Shown here in pieces: positions 20,337-33,239 of a DNA stretch of 64,000 nucleotides. The notes under the pieces were generated by a model. It was not told the DNA's origin. It searched no databases and saw only the letters and a list, made by a program, of their open reading frames with translations. Origin of the DNA: Sycobia sp. Sy_11 (taxonomy: Eukaryota; Arthropoda; Insecta; Hymenoptera; Epichrysomallidae); NCBI GenBank assembly GCA_018907035.1, contig JACCIC010000219.1:1-64000 (forward strand). Reading direction: 5' to 3'. A program made the position numbers and the translations under genes. The stretch's first letter is position 1, and the number at the start of each line of letters is the position of its first letter.

Positions 20337-23300
20337 GCAAACTATCATCCGATTATTTTAAAAGAATGAATTTGTCTGAAGATGCTGGAATTCATGGTTT
20401 TCTTCAAGAATGGATGACGTGTCGAGCTACTAGAACATTAATTAATATTACGACTCAATGCTTACAATGCTTGATGCATTTTAATACAGAGCCTTGTATA
20501 GAAACTTTATTAGATATCAGTGCCTTACATAGACCCTATTTTGATTGGGTTGTTGCTTATATTGGTAGTTGTTTTCCAAATATTGTTATAACTAGAATAC
20601 TGCAGTGTGGTTTAAAAGACTTTTGCACAATAGGGCACATTGAGTACAAAGATAAAAAAATGAATTCGACATTAAATTCTGTTGTGGGAATACTTAGTCA
20701 TTTGGCACTTAGTTATTTTTATGATATTAGAACGGCAATGTTGGATTTATTTATGGTAGTTTTTTTATTTACACGAGTAATTTTTTTTATAATATTATAT
20801 AAAACGTTATTTTACAGTGGAGTTTAGATGAAAATATTGAACCTAATGAAGATATAAACATCGAAAGAATAGCTACAATACCATTCTTACTAAACTTAGC
20901 ATCTCTTTCTGCAATATTATTAAAAGCACTCACTAATGATATATCACAATTATGTAAGAGTTTTTCAATAGACTGCAGAAATAATAAAATATTTAGTATA
21001 TCGTTTAAAGCTATTTTTCCATGTACTTTTTAGTAACACCAGATGTAATACCCAAGTTATCATTAATTTCTGTAAATTGGATAAAGTATTTTAACAATGA
21101 TGTTAAAGCATTAATAAACATCACGGTCCATTTAGCATTAGGTTGTGATCAAGGAGCTCTTCAAATTATAAATATTTTGCTTGATACAAGTTTAAACATC
21201 AATTATAAAAGTTTTAATATAAATAATACTCAAAATATGACTAATATTTCTTGTGAAATACTTGAGTTAATTCTTCAAGAAATTGAATTTGCAGTTAGAG
21301 CAGATAGTTCCAAATCAAACTGTATACCTTTTTTAATTTCTATCAAACAAGACCTATCAAGTATTATCCCCCTTCTTTTAAATACTCATCCATTAAAAGT
21401 AAAGACAACAGTTAGATTGCTATCTCTCCTTGGAATACAAAATCCTAACATTTTAATATCAGCAGCAACTTATATTTTGCAAAAAGCAGAAACTGATTTT
21501 CATTCTGCTGTACTAGTCCAACTGATTACTGATAATTCAAGCAGTTTTTCTAAAAAAGCCAGTGACGAAAGCATTACACGTGTAGGATATTTTACTCAAA
21601 TAGTGGAGCAAGCTCTAAGAGAGGTACAATATTCGAAAGTATCTGAATATTTAGATATACAACGATTATTTCGAAATTTAACAACTCTATTAAGGTTAGA
21701 ATTTTATTATAAATTAATCTTAATAATACTGCTTTGGTTAATGATTGAAAATTCTAGATGGGAGAAATCTGGCAAGGTTCAAAGCTTCAAATCAAAATTT
21801 GTAACACAAGCTGCAAGATTTAATTTATTACAAATATCAATATATCTTACAAAAATTCACAATTTTGATTTAGCAACCAACATAGTTAAAATGTTAAACA
21901 GTCTAAATCTACTAAATAATAATTTTTCAATTAATATTGAACTTACATTAAGGCTAACCAGAGGCATAATTTATTATTTTTATATGTGTCTATCTGAAAA
22001 TGGTACTAATCAGTCAATTTATATATTATACTAGTTTATATAGATTTTATTCAATTAAATTGTTGTTATAATTTATATCAGATATGATCAACAAAATTCG
22101 AGGAGTTAAAATAGCATGTCGCTTTCTTAAAGCTCTAACAACATACTCATCATATGCTAGAGCTCTGGCACTTAGGGAAATTTTAGAAATTACAATATTT
22201 GGAGATTCTGCTAAATATTTTGGTTCAAAAGGAAAGTTTAATTGGAACTTTATAGAAACTCTTCTTTTACAACAAAATCATAAGCAGGTAATACAAGTTT
22301 TTATTATAATGAATGTTAGATAGATTTTATAATTGTCAATATTATCAGGGTACTGGAGCGATTTTAGCACAGAGGCATTCATCTGTATTTCATGCAGGAA
22401 TAATTGGACTCGGCCCAAGAAGAGAACCTATAGATAATATTATAGAGAAGGATATCATTGCATTAAATAATACATTATTAATGGATCTTATTAAGGTAAT
22501 TTAATAACAGAATATATAACTATAGATATATTTATGAACCTCATAATTTTAGGCATGTTGTAATAACAGAAATTTAGTTCAATATCCTGTAGATACAGAT
22601 ACTCTAACATTAGTGAGTTTACTGTTAGTAGAGCTAATATCTCCTGATGTTATGTATAATGGTCTACCTTGGCCTGATGAAGAATTCACTAAAGTATACT
22701 TATTTATTTTATTTGAAGTATATTTGATTTAAGAAAGCTCGTCAATAAAAACTACAACAAAGTGAAAATTGAAATTTTTTAAATTATTAAATAATAAAAT
22801 TATTAAATTGTCACTTATAAAATAATGTTGATTAATTTTAAGAAACATTTAATCAATTTTCGTAGATCAATAGTTTCTTATTAATATTTTTCTTAATTTT
22901 TCGACATCACCCAAATGGTTGCTTTAAATCTCAAACATTTATTACTCAATTTTTGAAGGATAGATTGTTTATAAATCAATATTAATATATTTACGAAAAT
23001 ATCATAAATAATAATTTTTAGCTAATTAATAAAGAATAAGTATCTAACTAATAAATATTTTTATCACAATACATTCTTTTTTGTAAACTAATATAATTAT
23101 AATAACAATTAAATTGCGTAATACGCAGTTCGTCACACCTAATTAGTTTTAGAGTTGTGAAGTTCATTAGTAAAATATGTAGGATTAACTAAATTGTTTT
23201 TAAGACATTGTAGTTTTCATTTTAAGTTTCTAGATCAGACTTTGTAATAAATATTTAAAAATATATATAAGTGTTGTCAATACGTCGAGAGGTTTTGTAA

Positions 23301-26300
23301 ATTTGAGAACTATGCTTGTTAGAATATAAGCTATAAAGAAAATTAAATGATAGGGATTCGTTGAACATAAGATATAATTTTTTTTAGAATTATATAGTGT
23401 AGTTCAGAAGGAGAGCGTTATTCTTTTTTAATAAATTAATATTGTATCACGTTTAAATGTTATCTAATACTAAACCTTAAATTTATGTCGGAATTCATAA
23501 CATATGTAAGAAAGCGAATGATATTGTACCTATTTATGTTAGCGAGCGATGTTGTGTTCTTAGTTAAAGAAAAAATGTATATAATTTTGACTCTTCATTC
23601 TAACCGATCTCCGGGATCGGAAAGGAAAAGAAATCGAATACGAGATTACCACGCACAAAAGCGGCTACGAGATAAATATACTCACGAGACGTTAAATGAA
23701 AGGCAATTTTTTAGTTTGTAAAGAAAAGATAAGTAAAAGAAATGTTGAAATGTTTAAATTTAAAAAACATTCTACATTGCGAAGCGACTATAAAGATAGA
23801 AGTTCGTGAAAAACGCGCCTAAAAATCGTGAGCAGACTCTCGTTGTAGGACAAATTGCGTGTACAAATAAAGTACACACTTGAAACGTGCCATAACGGGA
23901 AAGCCGAAGATTTTTTCGTAAAATAGTTTATATAGGATTTCACAAATAGGTGGCCGAATACTTGCTATTGTGAAAATCTTAAGGTTTTCATAAAAGGTTA
24001 AATGGTTATGCTTCCTTATAGCAGTGATTCATGCTGTGATGGGAAATTCGGATATTTTTCTCAGAAGAAAGCCTTTCTACAGACTTATATTGAAATAGGT
24101 CGTATTCTGGCTTTTGGAAAATATCGAGAATTTCAAAATCAGGACGTGTACGGTTAGCCACCTCGGGCTCTCCGTCCGTCCGGATGCGCAAAGAGATTGG
24201 GCTGCGATCGGAGGGAGCGGTGCTTATCGTTTGAAATTGTACTCGGTTTCGAGGGAACAAAGAGTCTATAAAATAGCACTTAAAAGTTTTTGAGTCATTG
24301 CTTTTCTTATCTTTGCTACCGTATATATAGTCTTTTTATTTACTATTTTGTTATATTAAACTCATTTTATTGAAACATTTCTTGTTTTTTAAGTACTCGT
24401 TTCAAAAAATCCCAGCATTTGTTTTATTTGAAATAAAAAGTGGTGCCGATTTCCGGAAGGCTCGAATTTGAGCAAATAATTATGTTTATTTAAACGAGAT
24501 TTAATGAATTGAATTTTTTGTTCAAAACTTCAACGATTCATCGCGAAAAATTCGCGTGGCTAACGCTGCCTCCAATTCTGATGGTGCAATGAGTGAAAAA
24601 CGGCCAAGAACGACTCAGATGACTACACAAGTATCTTCATCGGCGCGTAAAGTATGGCCACGCACAAACTAACCTTGCCAGGGCTAGGCCTACACCATGG
24701 CCTCGTCGTACGGTAACATCTGAGGTGCTGTTCGAGGATTTGCAGTCTTCTGCTGTGGAGAATTCTATCGCAGAGCAGCTTGTAGAACCGTCAACTACTC
24801 CAGCGTACAGCAACGAGTCTCTGCATCTCTGAACGACGACGACGGGCGACCTGATGCAGGAGCAACGAGCAGAACAACGAAGACCGAAGTTACTACTGAT
24901 ACAACGATCCCGCTGAGAGATTTAGAATCTACTCGTATATATATACTGATAGCGCTTCGACTACGCGTCTCGTAAATACATTTGAAAAAACGATCAATGC
25001 ATTACAAAATTTGTCTTTTAGCGAGAGTAATTTGTGATTTGTTAATCGTTTAATTGCGGTTAAAAGTTTACCGCAATTCTTTGGCGATTCTTTAGAATGG
25101 TTCCAGTTTGAGGAAGCTTATGAACTCTCATCTGAACTTGGAGAGTACAGCGATCGAGAGAAAGTTGTGTGTTTACTGAGCGCTATTAAAGGAGAAGCGC
25201 GTGAATTGGTTAGCACGTTGCTTGTTATTAGCCGTGATCCGACGAGTATTACGGATTATTATTACTTTATCCATTATGGAAATAAGTGGGTTGTTGCGGA
25301 GAAAATTTTCGCCGATCTAAAATTACTGCCAGATCTTGAATCTAAGGTTAGTTAGGTTTGCCACTAAATTGCAGAACGCGACTACGGATTTAAATCTTTT
25401 AAATTGACTGGTTATTTGTATAGTCTAGATTTAATTAAATGTATTGGAAATAAATTACCATCTGCATTGAAAAAGGCGTATATTCGAGAAGCCGCTATTG
25501 TGTCAGAAGATAAGTCAGCCTTAGAAAAACTAAGTGACTTCTTATATAAAGAAGCAGAACTGGCTTCTGCGGCTAGCCTTTTCGATAACGATATTGGTGC
25601 TAACGCTACTGGAAAATCGTCGATATCTAAAAGAGAGGTGTATTCTTCTAAAAATATGTATATAACAACACAGCAATCTGCGTATAAAAATAAGCCCAGT
25701 TCATTTAATAGAAATAATTTTGTAATATGCGAGAGCGGAGTTCATTTGCAATCGGAGTATGAACTTTTTCGGTTATGCATGAATCGGTAAACAAACGATG
25801 AAATTAAGCAAAAAATATAATTTATGATATATTTGTTTATTTTCGGTACATTCGCTGGTGAATTTTAATAACTTGAAATCTTCGGGTTGCGATAAAAACT
25901 ACCACGCACTGTTGCATAACGAAAGAAATGCAAACCCAGGTTATTCGCATCAAATGCCGATAGAAAATGAAAAATGGTTTGAAACTTCTTACGAGCATAC
26001 TGACGTATTGAAAGACTGAGTAACAACGTCTGCTGTGCTCCAGAAATATTGTCTGTTCGGGTAATAGGCAGCAGACAGTTTCGGGAAACTTTTGCATTTT
26101 TAGACGAAAAAGCTGAGCGATTACTTTAATAGACAAGAAAATTGCTAAAGAGATAGGTGCTATCGTTCCGTCTACATCGTTAGCATTAAAGGGTATAAAC
26201 GTCAAAAAACTTGTAAGTAACAGTGAGAAGTTACGGTTAACTATTATTTAAAGGATCTGTGGGATACGGGACCAAATTTATTACAATCTTTCAAGCGCGC

Positions 26301-28832
26301 AGAAGAAAAGCCTGAAATTAATAATTTATAAATTAAAATAGAGTATGTTTTCATAGCAAATATCGCACAATTACATTTTTCCATCTGTCTACTTTTGTTA
26401 GGTTGAACGGGCTTGCCTCATCATTGCGCGACGCATGAGAAAAGACTTCGATAGATGGAGGCATAAAACCAATAGTAGGAGTTCTATAAACAATATGCAA
26501 TGGGATGAACAATACTGGTTTCAAATAATTCAAAATGAATGTTTTTGCCCAAAAATAATAGCGGTTCAGAAGAGTGAAGAATTAGTAACAGGTGATCAAA
26601 TCACGAGTTCGATGCCTTTTATAGATAACGAACAAATTTTACTCGTAAATGGGCGAACGATATTAATTCAGGAAGACGGTTTTAATAACACACCTATTAG
26701 TTTGGATATTAAACATACAGTAACTATATAATTAATTATTGAGTATCATCGAAAATTCTATCATGGAACTACAGTTAAGGCAAAAGTACCATATTATCGG
26801 ATTACGTAATGGTTGAAAATCAATCACAAGTAAATGCATCGTTTGTCGCGTACGTCGTGAAAAGCCGCCAAAACCTTTGATGTCAGCGCTGCCGGCATAT
26901 CGCGTTCTGTATAGACAGAAGCCCTTTTCACATTATGAATTCGATTACTTTGGCCCGATGTTTATTAAAATTGGTCGGCGCCGCGAAAAAAAATTGGGCG
27001 TTCTTATAATCTGCTTGATGACGCTCGCCATCCACTTAGAGTTTGCGAGCAGTTCTACATCAAGTACAATTATAAGTTCAGCAATAATGGTTGTAGAAAG
27101 AGTAACGGCAAGACGCGGCATGCCGCTAACAATATACAGTGACAAAGGTACTAATTTTAAGGGAGCGTGCAAAGAGTTGTCAAATGCGTTCAGGCAAATA
27201 GACGGCGATGAGATGCAAGTATTTGCATTAAAAATGAGAGAATGTGGCGTTTCAATCCTCCTGACGATCCGTCTATGGGTGGTATGTGGGAACGATTGAT
27301 TCGTTCGGTTTATATCGCTTTAAAATCGTTTTTGAATGATTAAGCGCCGACAGAGGAATCGTTACATACTGTAATGATCGATATTGAGCGCTCCGTTAAT
27401 TCGCGACCTTTAACAAATTTTTCGTTCTATCCTAAAAACAATGAGGCTCTGACTCCTAACTTTTTTTGATCGGTTCATCGTTCGAAAACATAAAACTCGG
27501 GCGATATGATTAAAAAAAGTTGTGCTTCAGCAAGCAATGGAAGATAGCGGACGCCTATGCGGACGCGTTTTGGTAACTGTGAGTATTTACCTTCAATTAT
27601 GTCGTTCAAAAATGGATACAAAGAGATGAGCCCTTAGAAATAGTTGATATGTTTTTGATAGTCGATCTCCAAGCGCTACGAACTTTTGGGCTTAAAAGCG
27701 AAGTTATTCAGGTGTTTCCGAGTGCGGATAAAGAAGTCAAAATGGCAGCGCTGCGTAATTCGAGGGGGGATTTTCTTCGTCCTACGGGTAAACTAATCAA
27801 ATTGTTGTGCAATCAAAAAGTACAAAATAATTAAACTTTGTACGGCGGAAAAGTTGTTATCGATTCAAATAGTATTGAAGTTTTTATTATTAAATTAAAT
27901 TGAAATTATTAAATATTAATGTTAGTTTTAAATTTAAATCTTAAGAAAAACTAGATATTTAATACCCTTTGAAATGGCTGTAATTAGTTTTAGAGTTGTG
28001 AACTTCATTCGTAAAATATGTAGAATTAACTAAATCGTTTTTAAGACATTTTTGTTTTAATTTTAAGCTATAGATAAAACTTTGTAATAAATATTAGATA
28101 CTATTATGTATAGAATAAAATTGTTTGTTGAATTGCGTATAAATTTTCTCAAAAATATTAAGCGTTATCGATACGTCGAGACGTTTTGTTAAATTTGAGA
28201 GTTATACTTCTAAGAATATAGACTATAAAGAAACTTAAATGATAGGAATTCGTTGAAAATAAGATACGATTTCTTGTAGAATTATTTAGTGTAATTCAGA
28301 AAGAGAGCGTTATTCTAGTGGGATTAGGATTGAGGGATGATAGCAAAACTAGCGAGAAGGGTACTTATAGTGTGTTAGACATATGCAATCTCATATAATT
28401 TTTAATTTTTAATTAATTATTTCCTGGACAGAAAATAGTGACGCTTTAAATAAACTGAGAAAAAGGCAGAAAAATTAACTACGTTCGGGCATTACATAGA
28501 AACAACTATCTAAAATCGGTATATTAACTGAAATTCTGTTGAAATATCTAACTGTTTATTAAAACAAAAAAATACAAGCTATTTGAACTAATATGTTAAT
28601 TAAATGAATAAAATGTTTTTATATTAAAATAATTTATATAATCACGTTATACCAATATATTTTAACCTATGCAAGATCAAATAATGTATTGAGAAAATAA
28701 ATGTTTTAGTCAAAGTAATAAAACCTAGTTACATTAAGGTAGCTTTAGAACAATCGCATTAACACAAAACTTTATTTTTTGAAAACAACGGAAAATTATA
28801 AGATTTTGTCAGATTATATATTTAATTTAATT

Positions 28833-28925
<93 letters not shown>

Positions 28926-31451
28926 TACTCGTCGTTACTGATTGATAATATTGTCTGTGCCAAATCTGACAGTTAAGTCAAGCGCGTATAGCATAAATCT
29001 ATACGTATTAGTATATGCTCCTGTAATTGAACAATATACTGTGCGTTGATGGTAAAGTTCCGGCTCGAAGGACCAAAAAACAAGCTGTGCAATTTCGTTG
29101 TTTGGAATTGAATAAGTCAAGTAGGACTTTAACAGCTTTCAAGAGCAATATCGGTTTGCGAAAATGACTCTTCCAAGTCTATAGTTCGATATGCTCACAA
29201 GCAAGTAAAATAATCGTATTCAACAGCAGTCTAGAAGCACTCTGAAAAATCGCCTGAAACTCGAAGGCACGTCTTACTCATAATTCTCAGTGTTTAAACT
29301 GGATTGCGGGTAGAAAACTAACGCATAAAAGGCCAGTCCTTATCCGCAGTATTTGAACTGATATTGACATTTCGTTGTCTGTTTCAGTAAAGCAAAACTG
29401 ATTGACAGTTCCCAGGCATATAAGACTTGAAACTTACTATTATAATGTAAGCAGCGCGAACAATATATAATAAATATCGACCTTTAACCGTATTTGTTTT
29501 AAGTGTACTCTGCAGTGACGGTATAGCAGATTTTCGAGAGCATTTTTACTTGATACTTGTTAAAGTGATGCTCATCTTCCCAAGCGTTATTGCATACATG
29601 AATTAATTGATTTATATATTTTTATATTTCATGCATGCTATATTTATTATTCAAAGTTTTATTTTACTAGTTTTATTATTACTTTACTAGTATACAACTT
29701 TGTTTGAAACATTTTGAATTTATTATGTATCATTAGTTTTTCCATATCTACTTTCGAATAATGTTTGCAATGACATTCGTGATTAGAAAACTAAAAGCCG
29801 GTGGGGTAAATTTTATCGAACGGAGATTTGTCGAAAAGTAAAAAAAAAAGAATTACCGAATGACATTTTGTGAAATATAAATTCATTAATTCATTTCAAA
29901 TTTGGTGCGATTTCAAAATTGCATGTAAATTTTTGTATTGAGTTAAAAAATTATAACCTTAAAATTACACCTTGTACTGATTTATCATAAGAAAATTATA
30001 CATCTGTATAGAAAGGCAGGAAACAGTATATATAAGTTTATAAAAAGGAATGTAAGACCGATAAAAATATTTAATATTTTTAATTTTATTGATCAACTCA
30101 TTTTAATAAAACAATTTGAAGAGCTATCTTAATTTCCAAAAATACACCATAATATAACTAATTTTGTAAAATTACTGTTTAAATAAATTGTAACAGGTAA
30201 CTGTGGAGAGAGATTTACAAATTCGACGATGTTTTAAAGATTCGCCTGTTATTTGGATTTTATTACAGCTAACAGCATGGTATAGACCAGCCTTAGCTTA
30301 TTGCTCAGTTCTCTTAAGAGCTGTGGTTGCTACTGTTTTAGCAAGTTGGAATACCAAAAAAGGTATAAAGATTACAAATGTTATGGCTCTTGGACAACTG
30401 CTGCCTCCACCTCTCACTAGTATTACAGACATTCTATCAGTCCTTGAACCACATCAAGTATATTTCAATTATATCTATTTTGTTTGTTGAATAAATATAT
30501 AATATGTTAATTATATTATTGCTTCAGATTACAACAGTAATACGCGAATGCGTGTGGATGTATATGCATGAAAATATTCCATCACCAATGTTATTTACTA
30601 GAACTGAAGGCGCTGGAGTAGCTTGGCGTGACACAGATACTTCAACTCCAAACATACGTTTTACAGAAATTTTAAGACTTTTATTATTAGCAAATATACA
30701 GGTTTTGGGTTCAACTTATGCTATATTATTTTATAACGAATACAATTAAATTAATTACTAGCATTTTGAAATAAAAATCGAAATCCAAAAATTAATTCTA
30801 GATGAACTTTTTCAACTGTATATTGGAAAATTAAATAAATATTAATAAGTTAAAATCAACCATTGGATAAAAATCCGAGTAACGTACTTCCCTGATTTTG
30901 GTGAAAATTTATATAATTGTGTATATTTGCGTGCTGATTCTGAATATCGGATTGGCATTGAACGGAATTTTATGATGAAAACACGAGTACTCTATCACTC
31001 ACATTTATCACTGATAATATTAAAAATATTGAAACAATTCTCCAGACAAACATTGATTTACTGAAATTATGTATTTTCCGAGATCATTAGATTAAAAGTA
31101 CACGAGTTATATATATATATATATATATATAATTAAATAATAGTAAGACAGTGCTTGCCTATGAATTAATATTTTTGAAACAATATCGTTTTTATAAATG
31201 GGATGAAATAAAATAGATTACTTTGATGAAACATGTTTTTTTCAAATGTTTTTAAATAATTGGCACATTTCTTAAGATAAAATGTGAAAAACCTTGATTT
31301 AATTTGCAAAAAAATATTTAGTGAGAAAATTTAATTAGCTTAATAGCATTGAAAATGTAAAAATTTAACCATTTTCTTTAAGGCTAATAAATTTCCAATA
31401 ATTCCTGCAGTAACTCCTATTGACTTAAAAGGCTGGAGTGTCGAGGCGTGA
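20337..31451 (+). CDS. IntS5: Integrator complex subunit 5 (exons of the middle and C-terminal part)
   Basis: Spliced exons, all with GT..AG borders and matching phases: 20337-20755, 20818-20953, 21034-21694, 21758-22002, 22082-22287, 22349-22495, 22553-22693, 30197-30457, 30528-30701 and 31383-31451 (TGA stop). Together they give about 818 residues; vertebrate INTS5 is about 1,019. Family landmarks are WMTCRATRTL, HRPYFDWVVAYIGSCFPN and LQCGLKDFC in the first exon, IATIPFLLNLA in the second, SVFHAGIIGLGPRR in the sixth, LPWPDEEF in the seventh, and VERDLQIRR plus LAYCSVLLRAVVA in the eighth. INTS5 is a helical-repeat scaffold subunit of the nuclear Integrator complex, which cleaves snRNA precursors and attenuates paused Pol II transcripts. 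The first exon opens in phase (two bases finish a codon), so coding sequence lies further upstream but was not found. The seventh intron is 7,503 bp because of TE insertion. Confidence 0.9.
23140..24437 (+). repeat. 5' LTR of BEL/Pao element (approximate limits)
   Basis: The left limit is where similarity to the 3' LTR starts; the right limit is set by a primer-binding-site-like TGGTGCCGATTTCCGG at 24441. About 1.3 kb is long but plausible for this superfamily. The true left end could lie further left, because weak similarity continues. Confidence 0.5.
24441..24457 (+). promoter_or_regulatory. Candidate primer binding site
   Basis: TGGTGCCGATTTCCGGA starts with TGG, the complement of a tRNA CCA end, and follows the presumed LTR end by three bases. 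The tRNA is not identified. Confidence 0.4.
24592..25790 (+). pseudogene. BEL/Pao gag-like region, frameshifted
   Basis: Starts near ATGAGTGAAAAACGGCC (24591). The recognisable part is 25063-25351 (LEWFQFEEAYELSS, EKVVCLLSAIKGEAREL, GNKWVVAEKIFADLKLLPDL), continued after a frame change at about 25350 in 25380-25790 (KLTGYLYSLDLIKCI, LPSALKKAYIREA). This is the Pao-type gag pattern of a helical capsid-like domain. There are several stops upstream of 25030, and no zinc knuckle was identified. Confidence 0.65.
26395..27834 (+). pseudogene. BEL/Pao integrase remnant
   Basis: Integrase pieces in shifting frames: a zinc-binding/linker stretch (IIEYHRKFYHGTTVKAK near 26735), then PASRV-like PAYRVLYRQKPFSHYEFDYFGPMFI at 26890-26965 with the first catalytic Asp (DYFGP), ARRGMPLTIYSDKGTNFKGA with the second Asp at 27110-27165, then GGMWERLIRSVYIALK near 27276, and a C-terminal IQVFPSADKEVKMAALRN … FLRPTGKLIKL at 27694-27810. 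The middle is out of frame. Reverse transcriptase and protease regions are missing upstream. Confidence 0.7.
27981..28317 (+). repeat. 3' LTR of BEL/Pao element, truncated
   Basis: Matches the first part of the 5' LTR, with about 60 extra bases near 28108-28165. It ends abruptly at GAGCGTTATTC, where the 5' LTR continues for almost another kilobase. Confidence 0.65.
28836..28925. repeat. (CT)n microsatellite
   Basis: About 90 bp of CT with one interruption near 28911, inside INTS5 intron 7. Confidence 0.95.
30040..30076 (+). mobile_element. PLE tail fragment in INTS5 intron
   Basis: TGTAAGACCGATAAAAATAT matches the terminal ACTGTAAGACC(A/G)ATAAAAA block of the PLE pLTRs. No other part of the element is visible. 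Confidence 0.45.
31383..31451 (+). CDS. IntS5: Terminal exon of INTS5
   Basis: A 69-bp exon after the acceptor ATTTTCTTTAAG. It is in phase 0 with the exon ending at 30701, encodes 22 residues (ANKFPIIPAV… ending in VEA) and stops at TGA 31449-31451. The composition fits a gene end: the sequence after it turns T-rich and then meets a SINE. The last residues are poorly conserved in the family, so this call rests on splice phase and position. Confidence 0.65.
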   Translation, partial: ANKFPIIPAVTPIDLKGWSVEA

Positions 31452-31528
31452 ATTTTTTGTTTTATTGTATTTTTTCTAATTACGCATGCATAGTTCATGA
31501 AAATAGTATTTAAATATATTCAGATTTT

Positions 31529-31742
31529 GAGGCCTGCGATGGCTCGATCGCTAGAGCGAAGGACTAGTAACTTGGTGATCCGAGTTCAAATCCCGGTCTC
31601 GGCCGATTGACACAAGCACCGCTGTAATAATTTATATGTGCTTTGTTTACAAACACATCGTAGACCTCCGTCGCTGATTAGCACCAATATTTGGAAGCAT
31701 AAATAGAGCGACGTTAAATAACATAAAAAAAAAAAAAAAAAA
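31529..31742 (+). mobile_element. tRNA-derived SINE with poly(A) and 13-bp target duplication
   Basis: The head is tRNA-like: a box A-like TGGCTCGATCGCTAGAG (31540-31556) and box B GTTCAAATCC (31584-31593), which give an internal Pol III promoter. A unique body follows (GCACCGCTGTAATAATTTAT … GATTAGCACCAATATTTGG) and an A-rich tail to 31742. Flanking ATATTCAGATTTT repeats (31516-31528 and 31743-31755) are the target duplication. It lies 78 bp past the INTS5 stop and may be in its 3' UTR. A second copy is at 36711-36917. Confidence 0.9.
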
Positions 31743-31755
31743 ATATTCAGATTTT

Positions 31756-32924
31756 CCATTCTTAATTTTTTTTCTTTAGTAACAAAAATCAAAGAATCAA
31801 CATAGAACGCTCTTTAGTAAATTTATAAATTAAATTAAATCCGAAATAAAATAAAAAAAAGATAAAGGAAAAAAGATACAAATAAAATCATATTAATTGT
31901 ATTAAAAAAATACAGCAACAAAGCGATCCATTTATTATATTAAAAAATCTTTTCACGAGGTTAAGTAAATGGTTTTCAAAGCCAAAAAGCAAAATTAAGA
32001 AATTTGTTATAAATTCGGTCGTGCAAGTTTCCAGATTAGCCATCAATACAAACAAATTTCCAAAATTAAAAAAAAAATAGGAATAATTCTAATTTAAATG
32101 AATACTTTTACGGGACTCTTAAATTATATTAAACTTATTTCTATCATTTTCAATTGCCTTCTCTAGTAGAATCCCAGGGTTATTGTTTATTATTTCAATC
32201 AAAGAAAAAGAAGCTCTTCCAGGAGAATTGGAGGCAAATAAGGAAAAAAACCGATTTTATGCATTGAAAAGAAAGATTCTCTGCGGACAGGAGATTGCAA
32301 GAAGAAAGGATGGATTTTACAAGGCATCAGCAGTTTTATGAAAAAGAGATAAATGCCAAAAATTTTCAAGATAATAGTACTGCAATTCACTATTAACAAT
32401 TTCACACTAGAAGGTATAACAACAACAACATTAAAAATATTGTATGGGATCTCTAAAATGCTAGGAGATACAAACATTCACTATCACAAGTGAAAAAGTC
32501 GACGCTAAAATATCAATTCTTTAGAGCAGTGCGTGCCAAAAATGTTATGTTGAAAAGTACTTGCCAACGGAAGAATGTTTGCCTCAGAAAGAATTAGAAA
32601 GATCAAAAAGAAACTTTGAGATCCTTGCGCCAAGCAATCTGGTAAAATAAATTAGCACGGAAAATATAGGAAAAATTAATAAATTTTATGAGAATTTAGA
32701 TTTACAATTGAATTTTTAACTGTATTATTTGAAATTGTATTAACTGAATATTCATCTAGACCAGATTTGCATGATTAGCTTATCTGCATCCTACCAGTTT
32801 TAAATCAGAGCATGTCTGGAACAAAAATAGAGAAACAAAGAATCACAAAAGATAAAAAATAAACAAGAAATAAACTAAGCTATGGTATCTTAGAGTAGTA
32901 TATGTATATCTTCATATTAGAGTA

Positions 32925-32989
<65 letters not shown>

Positions 32990-33239
32990 TAAACCAAATT
33001 GAAGTTGTAATATAAAAAAACAACATACTTACTAAAGCTAAATATATACTAGTATATATATAAATACATACATATATATTAATTTTCAAGACTACTATAG
33101 TATAAATCAATGTATTGGACAGTTAACTGATTTTAAGATACTTATGTAATACCTTATCTTCTTGAACCTCTACGTGGTCAGATAATTAAGTAATGTGATA
33201 AAATTAAAAAATCGAGTATATTTAAAATCTAAGGTACAT
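31756..33239. other. AT-rich region downstream of INTS5
   Basis: No gene recognised. Contains (TA)n at 32929-32986. The minus-strand frame 32199-32477 has no recognisable domain. Confidence 0.5.

Larger units (their letters stand above)
23140..28317 (+). mobile_element. BEL/Pao LTR retrotransposon, internally deleted
   Basis: Direct repeats at 23140-23430 and 27981-28317 share TAATTAGTTTTAGAGTTGTG, ACTTTGTAATAAATATT, ATACGTCGAGA and GAGAGCGTTATTC and mark LTR sequence. The 3' copy is cut off after GCGTTATTC and has about 60 extra bases. Between them lie gag-like and integrase-like regions in broken frames. No reverse transcriptase motifs were found, so much of pol has been lost. Confidence 0.75.
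22694..30196 (+). other. Expanded intron 7 of INTS5
   Basis: Donor AAA|GTATAC at 22693/22694 and acceptor TAACAG|GTAACT at 30196/30197, both in phase 0. It contains a BEL/Pao retrotransposon, a CT microsatellite and a PLE tail fragment. 22700-23139 and 28930-30035 hold nothing I recognise. Confidence 0.85.

Noticed and set aside
31536..31605. Possible free-standing tRNA gene
   Set aside because: The tRNA-like head is followed by a unique body, poly(A) and target duplications, and recurs at 36711-36917. It is a SINE.
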